In this document: positions 55,086 to 62,491 of the stretch, one piece after another
Numbering within the stretch: the stretch's first letter is position 1
How the letters are laid out: each line of letters begins with the position of its first letter
Origin: Candidatus Poseidoniales archaeon
GTDB lineage: Archaea > Thermoplasmatota > Poseidoniia > Poseidoniales > Thalassarchaeaceae
NCBI GenBank assembly: GCA_012964335.1
Contig: DTUF01000004.1
Coordinates: 1 to 62,491, forward strand
DNA length: 62,491 bases
Direction of reading: 5' to 3'
Translations under genes and position numbers: made by a program
The notes under the pieces: generated by a model
What the model was told of the DNA's origin: nothing
The model's input: only the letters and a program-made list of their open reading frames with translations
The model's database searches: none

Positions 55086-58000
55086 ATGAGTGACGGACCA
55101 ACTGCTGGACGGAGAATGTTTGCCAAATCGGCAATTTTAGTCGCAATATTCATGTTTTCAATCATGTCAACCATGATTCCGAATGCAGAATTAGGTGATG
55201 AATCAGTCACAAATTTCAGTTCACCTCAAGAAACTTTACTGTGGGGTACTTCGATAGCAGGCAGTTCTAGTACTGACTCAGTGGAAGCAATAGAAATGGA
55301 TGCATTTGGCAATACCTATGTCTGTGGTTATTTTTACAACAATGCTAGATTTGGAAATATCAATCTTAATGGGCTGGGGTCTACCGATGGTTTTGTTGGG
55401 AAAATTTCACCATCAGGTACATGGTTGTGGGTTAAAAAAATGGGCGGCAGCAGTTCAGATCACTGCTATGATATTGACGTTGACGATGGCGGCAATGTTT
55501 CTATCACTGGATCATTTTACAGTACAGCAACCTTTGGTTCTACTTCTTTGTCTAGCCAAGGTGGTTACGATATTTTCGTTGCAAAGTTAGACACTAATGG
55601 GACTTGGCAATGGGTGATTAAAGGAGGGGGCACTAGTCATGATTATGGTCATGGTGTTGCTATTGACAATAATGGAAATGTTTACGCTACTGGTTATTTC
55701 TATACATCCGGGACAATTTATTTTGGTTCAACAACAATACCTGGTTACACATATGATGATGCATATGTGGCTAAGATAAATTCAGCCGGAACGGTTGAAT
55801 GGGCACATAGGATGTATGGTAGTTATTACCAAAGAGGGAGAGGGATTGATGTCAATGATAATGGTGAAATTGCCGTAGTCGGAGAATTCAGTTATTGGAT
55901 GACTCCTGAAGGTACTGGTGGCAGTTGTGGTCAGTTGTCACCGAGCTATCAATCATCAAATTACTATCGCGTCTTCATCACTAAGTATACCTCAAGTGGA
56001 AATTGCGTTTGGGCAAAGTGGGCTGGATATGAAAGTTCATACCAATCTTATGGAGAAGATGTCGTGATAGATAACTCGGGTGTAATTTCACTAGTTGGTA
56101 GATTTAACTACAGGATGCAATTTAGTGGGACGTGGATTTACGCATATCAACAAAGTTCCAACTGGGATTGTTTCGTGGCCCAATATAGTAATTCAGGTGC
56201 TGCATTATGGGCACAAAATGTAGGTGGGAGTAGTACAGACTATTGTTGGGCTATTGATTTAGATGAATCATCTGGAAATCTTACAATTGTAGGCGATTAT
56301 CATTCTTCAACAGCATGGTTTGGTAATACCTACATTACAAGCGTAGGCTCTCCTGATGCGTTCTATGCTACTCTTGTGAATCAAGGAGGATCTTGGACTT
56401 GGGACACAATCCACCATTTTGGTGGTAGCAGTTCTGACTATGGTCGGGCTGTAGCAGTTCGCAACGGTACAATTGCTTATGGTGGATATTTCCATAGTAA
56501 TGCTTACGACGATGCCAATTCACATACGTTAAGCAGCGTAGGTGGTGCTGATGGTTGGATAATTGTTTATGGAACCGACTCTGATGGAGATGGGGTTGGT
56601 GATGGCACAGATGTCTTCCCCAACGACAGTAGCCAATGGTCTGATCGTGATGGTGATGGATTTGGAGATAATCTAACCGGATTTCAGGGTGATGATTGTC
56701 CTGATATCTTTGGTAATTCAACAGGTGCAGGATATTTTGGTTGTATAGATACTGATGGAGATGGGTGGCCTGATTCACTAGACCACTTACCCGATGACCC
56801 TACTCAGTGGGAAGATACTGATGGAGATGGCTTTGGAAATAATCCGAATGGCACAACTCCTGACGGATGCCCGATGATGTGGGGTAATTCCTGGAGAGAT
56901 CAATATGGTTGTTTAGATTTAGATGGAGACGGCCAATCGGTGTTGAACGACCGATTCCCAAGTCAGCCAACTCAATGGAATGACTCAGATGGTGATAGTA
57001 TGGGTGATAATTGGGCTGATGGATCATGGAATTCAACCCGCAAAACACACTGGCCAGGTATGTGGGTAGCAGGTGCTTTTTCACCTGACCCATCACCATT
57101 AGACTGGGATAATGATGGTTTTGAGGATGAAGGCATAGACGATAGTATTCCACCATGGGATGATTGCGAGTATGAGGTCGGTGATTCTTGGCAGAATCTA
57201 ATTGGCTGTCCTGATTCTGACGGTGATGGTTGGGCAGATATTGAAGATGCAGTTCCAGAAAATCCTAGTCAACATGATGATAGTGATGGTGATGGATTTG
57301 GAGACAGTTCTAACGGTTCAGAAGTTGATGCATGCCCTGACAGATATGGGAACAGTACGTTAGATCGTTTTGGCTGTCCCGATAATGATGGTGATGGACT
57401 TTCCAACGACAATGATGATTGCCCAACTGTAGCTGGTTTACCATCTAATGGTTGCCCGGACAGAGATGGTGATGGCTATGTTGATGAGGCTGAAGAAAGT
57501 AACGAGCCAGTTGATGATTGTCCAGACACATTCGGCACTTCCTTTGAGGACCTGTATGGTTGTATTGATTCCGATGGAGATGGGTATTCAGATGAAGGCG
57601 ATCCGTTCCCCGAAGATGAAACTCAATGGGCGGATAGTGATGGTGATGGCTACGGAGATAATCCAGCAGGTGAAAATCCAGATGATTGCCCCGCACGTTG
57701 GGGTAATTCCTCTCTAGGTGGTTTACTAGGCTGTGAAGACTGGGATGGTGATGGGTACTCAGACAGCGTAGACCCTTTCCCTCAAAATGGTTCACTATGG
57801 TCTGACTTAGATGGAGATGGATTCGCTGACCAACCTAATACAAATATTTCCGATGATTGCCCTAACAAAGCAGGTAATTCAACAGTCTTTATGTACGGCT
57901 GCCCTGATATGGATGGCGATGGAATCCCAGATTCTTGGGATTGGGATATTGATGGTGACGGATACTCAAATACGGATGAAGTCCGATCAGACCCAGTAAG

Positions 58001-58526
58001 TAACCCGCTCGACCCAAACAGTGTGCCTGTAGATGCTAACAATGATGGCAGGGCAGATGATGTGGTAGAATCAGAACTCGCACAAAGCGCGTTGTTACAG
58101 GATAGCGTTGGCCAGGTGATAACGGGTGCAGTACTCCTGCTGGTGATATTTTCAATTGGTATGATTGGAATTTCAATGACCTCTACTTCGCGTTCAAGGA
58201 AATTGTTCGAAAAAATGGAAGGCGAATTGCATACATCAGAAGGTTTCCAAGGTCTTGCAGACCTAGAAGATGAACTTGATGAAGCATTGCGTGCAGGCTC
58301 TATTGCAGGCTCACAAGGAATGCTATTACGTCACAATATAGATGAGAGGCGGGCTGAACTTGAGGAGGAATTACGTATTTCACAACAAGCTGAATGGTGG
58401 GCCCAGATGGGGCAGCAACAACAGCAACAAGGTGGTTGGTATCCTACTGAAGGACAAGCCCAGTGGTATGCTGGTCAATATGACCAACAGGCGTACGACC
58501 AGCAACAAGGACACGAACAACCATGA
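55086..58526 (+). CDS. Surface protein with beta-propeller and TSP3-like repeats
   Basis: The 1,146-residue protein has a signal peptide or anchor (about 14-37) and GAGGG before its ATG. Residues about 50-490 contain SBBP-type repeats (GNTYVCGYFYNNARFG, GNVSITGSFYSTATFG, GNVYATGYFYTSGTIYFG) predicted to form a beta-propeller. From about 496 to 985 there are many Asp-rich calcium motifs (DSDGDGVGDG) with CPDxxGNS cysteines, like thrombospondin type 3. One membrane helix (about 1010-1030) is followed by a helical, Gln-rich cytoplasmic tail of about 110 residues. It is likely an adhesion or polymer-binding protein. Confidence 0.83.
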   Translation: MSDGPTAGRRMFAKSAILVAIFMFSIMSTMIPNAELGDESVTNFSSPQETLLWGTSIAGSSSTDSVEAIEMDAFGNTYVCGYFYNNARFGNINLNGLGSTDGFVGKISPSGTWLWVKKMGGSSSDHCYDIDVDDGGNVSITGSFYSTATFGSTSLSSQGGYDIFVAKLDTNGTWQWVIKGGGTSHDYGHGVAIDNNGNVYATGYFYTSGTIYFGSTTIPGYTYDDAYVAKINSAGTVEWAHRMYGSYYQRGRGIDVNDNGEIAVVGEFSYWMTPEGTGGSCGQLSPSYQSSNYYRVFITKYTSSGNCVWAKWAGYESSYQSYGEDVVIDNSGVISLVGRFNYRMQFSGTWIYAYQQSSNWDCFVAQYSNSGAALWAQNVGGSSTDYCWAIDLDESSGNLTIVGDYHSSTAWFGNTYITSVGSPDAFYATLVNQGGSWTWDTIHHFGGSSSDYGRAVAVRNGTIAYGGYFHSNAYDDANSHTLSSVGGADGWIIVYGTDSDGDGVGDGTDVFPNDSSQWSDRDGDGFGDNLTGFQGDDCPDIFGNSTGAGYFGCIDTDGDGWPDSLDHLPDDPTQWEDTDGDGFGNNPNGTTPDGCPMMWGNSWRDQYGCLDLDGDGQSVLNDRFPSQPTQWNDSDGDSMGDNWADGSWNSTRKTHWPGMWVAGAFSPDPSPLDWDNDGFEDEGIDDSIPPWDDCEYEVGDSWQNLIGCPDSDGDGWADIEDAVPENPSQHDDSDGDGFGDSSNGSEVDACPDRYGNSTLDRFGCPDNDGDGLSNDNDDCPTVAGLPSNGCPDRDGDGYVDEAEESNEPVDDCPDTFGTSFEDLYGCIDSDGDGYSDEGDPFPEDETQWADSDGDGYGDNPAGENPDDCPARWGNSSLGGLLGCEDWDGDGYSDSVDPFPQNGSLWSDLDGDGFADQPNTNISDDCPNKAGNSTVFMYGCPDMDGDGIPDSWDWDIDGDGYSNTDEVRSDPVSNPLDPNSVPVDANNDGRADDVVESELAQSALLQDSVGQVITGAVLLLVIFSIGMIGISMTSTSRSRKLFEKMEGELHTSEGFQGLADLEDELDEALRAGSIAGSQGMLLRHNIDERRAELEEELRISQQAEWWAQMGQQQQQQGGWYPTEGQAQWYAGQYDQQAYDQQQGHEQP

Positions 58527-58545
58527 GTTCCAGCCATCAGGCACT

Positions 58546-58568
58546 ACCCCTCAAGTTGAAAGAGGGGT
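58546..58568. terminator. Hairpin between surface-protein and HD genes
   Basis: ACCCCTC and GAGGGGT form a perfect 7-base stem around a 9-base loop, 20 bases after the surface-protein stop and 30 before the HD-domain start. It may end transcription or mark a leader hairpin; no T run follows. Confidence 0.4.
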
Positions 58569-58597
58569 TGCAATCAGCGACATAATGAGGGAGTGGC

Positions 58598-59920
58598 ATG
58601 AGTGGCAAAGTGATAAATGATGCAATTCATGGAATGTTCCGCATCAAAGGGGTGCGAGAGGAACTTTTAGCAACTCCTGAATTCAACAAACTTAGCCATA
58701 TTAAGCAACTTGGATTGGCGCATCTAGTTTTCCCTGGAGCCCACCATACGAGGTTTGAACACTCTCTTGGAGTATCACATATTGGCGGATTGATGGCTGA
58801 TTCAGTTGGCTTAGATGAACATGAAAAGTCAATTGTAGAGGTGGCTGGAATGCTTCACGACGTAGGTCACGGACCCTATTCTCACACACTTGAGCACATC
58901 TTGCATGAGCGAGGTGGGGCGGACCACATGCACATTACTGAAGGAATCATCACCGGTGATTACGACATTTTGAGAGAGGACGAAAACTCCCTATTTGATA
59001 ATCGGCAAAAAGTTCCTGATATTCTTGAAAAGTATGACATTGATCCGGAGCAAGTTGCTGGTTTGATACATGGAGCAGATGCGGCTGGTACCGAGAGAAA
59101 TCTATTCAACTGGTCAGAGGGGGGAAACAATTTTGAGACACAAGACAACACATTAGCACACCTAATTCATGGGCCTGTCGATTGTGACCAACTTGACTAC
59201 CTGCTAAGAGATGCTCACTTCACTGGAGTTAGGCACGGGGTGGTTGACCACCTTAGGTTAGTAGAATGTCTAGAAAGGCATAGTGGTGATGTTGCTGTGA
59301 CTGAAGGAGGCGTTCCAGCCCTTGAAGGTATGTTGATGGCCCGCGGTTTGATGTATTCAGCGGTATATTTCCACAAGGTTACGCGGGTGACTGAAATGAT
59401 GCTTTCAAGAGCAGTTGAGCGTAGCGAGGATAATCTTCCGGATGCTGTTGATATGCAACGCATGGTTGATGCTGAAATATGGCAGGCGTTATCTGAAGCG
59501 GGTGGAATTGCTAAAGATATGTTGAGGAGGCTAAAATACCGCCAATTGTTGAAAGTGTGTGTTACTAGAAGAGCTGAAGAATTCAGCGATGCACAAATTG
59601 AGCGGTTAGTGAAATTAGCTGAAAATAGTGCTGAGCGGCGTGAGATAGAGGATGAAATATGCCGACGCGCTAAAGTTCCTGAAGGATATGTGGCAATTGA
59701 TGTCCCAAGTGTAAAGTTACTACTATCAGAACCAAGAATGTCGCAGGTTGATGTTAGAATAATTGGCCGAGATGGAAAGACTCGCTGGTTCCAAGAACAT
59801 ACCCCAATTGCCGATGCGCTTCGAAAGAGACAGGTGTCTCAGGCTGCGATGTTTATCATGACTCTGCCAAATGCTACTGAAGCAGTTGCGGAAGTCGCTG
59901 AGCGCATCATCTTTCAATAA
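58598..59920 (+). CDS. HD-domain phosphohydrolase (SAMHD1/dGTPase-like)
   Basis: The 440-residue protein has the HD metal motif: His55 in TRFEHSLG, His87-Asp88 in MLHDVGHGPYSH, and a late Asp (about 195-200) in DCDQLDYLLRD. The surrounding segments match HD phosphohydrolases related to SAMHD1 and bacterial dGTPases, which cut dNTPs to nucleosides and triphosphate. Substrate here is not established; a cyclic or other nucleotide is possible. A GGGAG site lies just before the ATG. The C-terminal 150 residues are helical with a beta-strand pair and no clear regulatory motif. Confidence 0.87.
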   Translation: MSGKVINDAIHGMFRIKGVREELLATPEFNKLSHIKQLGLAHLVFPGAHHTRFEHSLGVSHIGGLMADSVGLDEHEKSIVEVAGMLHDVGHGPYSHTLEHILHERGGADHMHITEGIITGDYDILREDENSLFDNRQKVPDILEKYDIDPEQVAGLIHGADAAGTERNLFNWSEGGNNFETQDNTLAHLIHGPVDCDQLDYLLRDAHFTGVRHGVVDHLRLVECLERHSGDVAVTEGGVPALEGMLMARGLMYSAVYFHKVTRVTEMMLSRAVERSEDNLPDAVDMQRMVDAEIWQALSEAGGIAKDMLRRLKYRQLLKVCVTRRAEEFSDAQIERLVKLAENSAERREIEDEICRRAKVPEGYVAIDVPSVKLLLSEPRMSQVDVRIIGRDGKTRWFQEHTPIADALRKRQVSQAAMFIMTLPNATEAVAEVAERIIFQ

Positions 59921-59941
59921 ACCAACACCCTCGGGTCAATC

Positions 59942-60370
59942 ATGGATGAGGGGGCGGAGGTGGATGCATCCACCATTGAAATTCTCAAATCGCCGGCAGC
60001 AATGATGGCTGTAATCTCTGGCGGGGCTTTGGGTATCTCGGCGATATTACAGCCAAGTCGAGTTACTGGACTGAGCCTTTGCCCAATTTTTCATTTTACA
60101 GGTGTGCTGTGCCCTTTTTGCGGGATGACTCGTTCTTTCGTATCAATTACTCATGCACGTTTTTCTGAAGCATTGGATTACAATCTTGGCTCACCGTTAA
60201 TTTATGGGGCATTTGTCTGGATGTTATATGCCTCAATTAGAGATTTGAGGTTGAAACAGTATGGAGCAATACCATCTGCTCCAAAATGGTTGTACCTTGC
60301 CTGGTTATGGGTGACAATCCCTATATTTGCATGGCTCTTTTGGAGCCGTTGGTTAAGCAACTTATTCTGA
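59942..60370 (+). CDS. DUF2752 membrane protein
   Basis: The 142-residue protein has three hydrophobic segments and the DUF2752 signature: Cys47-P, then TGVLCPFCGMTRSF with Cys57 and Cys60, and SEALDYNLGSP. The cysteines near the membrane may bind metal or form disulfides; the family's function is unknown. It begins 21 bases after the HD gene stop, and its stop is directly adjacent to the end of the converging TM2 gene. It may be co-transcribed with the HD gene. Confidence 0.85.
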   Translation: MDEGAEVDASTIEILKSPAAMMAVISGGALGISAILQPSRVTGLSLCPIFHFTGVLCPFCGMTRSFVSITHARFSEALDYNLGSPLIYGAFVWMLYASIRDLRLKQYGAIPSAPKWLYLAWLWVTIPIFAWLFWSRWLSNLF

Positions 60371-60802
60371 TTACTTTACAAGTTGGTTACCATTAGAATC
60401 AGTCATGCTTCCAGTTACAATCATGATTAAGTCAATTAACCACCAAATTCCACATCCACCCAGAGTAATCAGTTTCAAAATTCCCAAGCCAGTATAGCCA
60501 AGATAGAATCTGTCAACCCCTATTGTCCCAAGGAAAATCGATAGTAATAATGTAACAAGCCAGTCCTTTCCATCTTTTGCAACCCCCATTGCATCACCCA
60601 TTGATGTAGCGGCACCGGTTGCTAATGGCGCACCCATTGCAGGTGCAGGTGCAGGTGCTGGTGCTGGTGCTGGTGCAGGTGCAGGTGCAGCGGCTGCTGC
60701 CGGCACAAATCCAGGGAAGTGTTGTTGTGTATACTGTAAAGCACTCTCGGGTGGATGCCCTTGTGTAATCAGTCCGTCATAGTATGTTTGCGCTTCGCTC
60801 AT
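60371..60802 (-). CDS. TM2-domain membrane protein with Ala-Pro repeat
   Basis: The 143-residue protein has an N-terminal polar segment ([23 protein letters not shown] in two parts), a run of Ala-Pro pairs (about residues 35-55), and a C-terminal TM2 domain with two helices: [18 protein letters not shown] and [17 protein letters not shown]. The DRFYLG motif between the helices is diagnostic. TM2 proteins are small membrane proteins with no settled role. The N-terminal segment resembles a short helical binding domain (SHOCT- or UBA-like, uncertain). It converges with the DUF2752 gene end to end. Confidence 0.85.
   Translation of the reverse strand: MSEAQTYYDGLITQGHPPESALQYTQQHFPGFVPAAAAAPAPAPAPAPAPAPAPAMGAPLATGAATSMGDAMGVAKDGKDWLVTLLLSIFLGTIGVDRFYLGYTGLGILKLITLGGCGIWWLIDLIMIVTGSMTDSNGNQLVK
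60641..60688. repeat. Hexanucleotide tandem repeat (eight AGGTGC/TGGTGC units)
   Basis: Eight perfect or near-perfect 6-base units lie inside the TM2 gene and encode the Ala-Pro run on the minus strand. Copy number changes by six bases would keep the frame and vary the linker length. Confidence 0.75.
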
Positions 60803-60817
60803 GTCTCATTCCCGACA

Positions 60818-60832
60818 TTAGCCAATGGCTAA
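60818..60832. promoter_or_regulatory. Inverted repeat upstream of the TM2 gene
   Basis: TTAGCC-AAT-GGCTAA is a perfect 6-3-6 repeat 15 to 30 bases upstream of the TM2-gene ATG on the minus strand. It may be an operator or leader hairpin. Confidence 0.35.
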
Positions 60833-60940
60833 CTGCATTTCAATCCATCCCATTGAATTATTAGAGGACAATGCGTTTTCTTCCTTTTTTTGATTTATTT
60901 TGCATGCGCGATGAAATGCCATATCTTCCAAATTGCTTAA

Positions 60941-62398
<1,458 letters not shown>

Positions 62399-62419
62399 AT
62401 TGCTGAGAAAGGACCTAAC

Positions 62420-62438
62420 ACCCATCGGTTTGATGGGT
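62420..62438. terminator. Hairpin after gdhA
   Basis: ACCCATC-GGTTT-GATGGGT is a perfect 7-base stem with a 5-base loop, 21 bases after the gdhA stop. It may end the transcript, though no T run follows. The remaining bases to the window end show no gene. Confidence 0.35.
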
Positions 62439-62491
62439 ACCGACGCGTTCATGCCCGTTCCCAGTGGATTTTACCATCTCGATCTACCCAA

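Overview
The window reads as a chromosomal segment of a marine planktonic euryarchaeon of the Marine Group II type (Candidatus Poseidoniales); this is inferred from gene content. Archaeal markers are a class I lysyl-tRNA synthetase, aIF2-beta, aRF1 with NIKS and GGQ motifs, archaeal-type UMP kinase, a Nog1-like GTPase, an XPD-type helicase and a tRNA-Leu without encoded CCA. Bacterial-looking metabolism sits beside them: a complete lipoate-dependent 2-oxoacid dehydrogenase operon with LipA and LipB, a FolM/FolB pair, dUTPase and NADP-type glutamate dehydrogenase. Very large secreted proteins with Asp-rich calcium-binding repeats and single C-terminal anchors complete the picture. Shine-Dalgarno-like sequences (AGGTG, GGAGG) precede many genes, and GTG and TTG starts occur.

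Layout. 1-6 kb: end of a membrane protein, an oddly ordered copper protein, carA-carB, and a small Lys/Ala-rich basic protein. 6-16 kb: a zinc-ribbon protein, gfcR-lysS, dut facing aIF2-beta, PEP synthase, and a minus-strand run of quinone-reductase-like protein, thioredoxin-like ferredoxin, pterin dehydratase and an unknown. 15.5-22 kb: Nog1-like GTPase, a 39-residue zinc ribbon, two small membrane proteins, pyrH, then aRF1-argS. 21.7-28.5 kb: a minus-strand stretch with a secreted trypsin-like protease, parvulin, SAP-domain M28 peptidase, UbiX, an aminotransferase and a Bax-inhibitor-like protein. 28.6-35.3 kb: lipA-E1alpha-E1beta-E2-E3-lipB, whose spacing indicates one operon. 35.5-36.8 kb: an AT-rich folM-folB pair and tRNA-Leu(UAA). 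36.9-50.6 kb: a 987-residue surface protein, a Regnase-like NYN ribonuclease and a giant protein of about 2,966 residues with a transglutaminase-like domain and a cytoplasmic DUF4129-like tail. 50.6-62.5 kb: an XPD helicase, a hairpin-rich intergenic region, a ribbon-helix-helix regulator with a repeated upstream motif, a winged-helix gene divergent from a TerB-like protein, a beta-propeller/TSP3 surface protein, an HD phosphohydrolase, DUF2752 and TM2 membrane proteins, and gdhA.

The genes fit a protein- and amino-acid-degrading heterotroph: surface proteins and peptidases capture and digest protein, the branched-chain-type dehydrogenase and glutamate dehydrogenase process amino-acid carbon and nitrogen, and PEP synthase supplies gluconeogenesis. 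The least explained items are the hairpin cluster at 53.3-53.5 kb, the giant transglutaminase/DUF4129 protein, the Regnase-like RNase, the permuted-looking cupredoxin, and short perfect inverted repeats at the 5' ends of several genes. No mobile element, CRISPR array or rRNA was seen.
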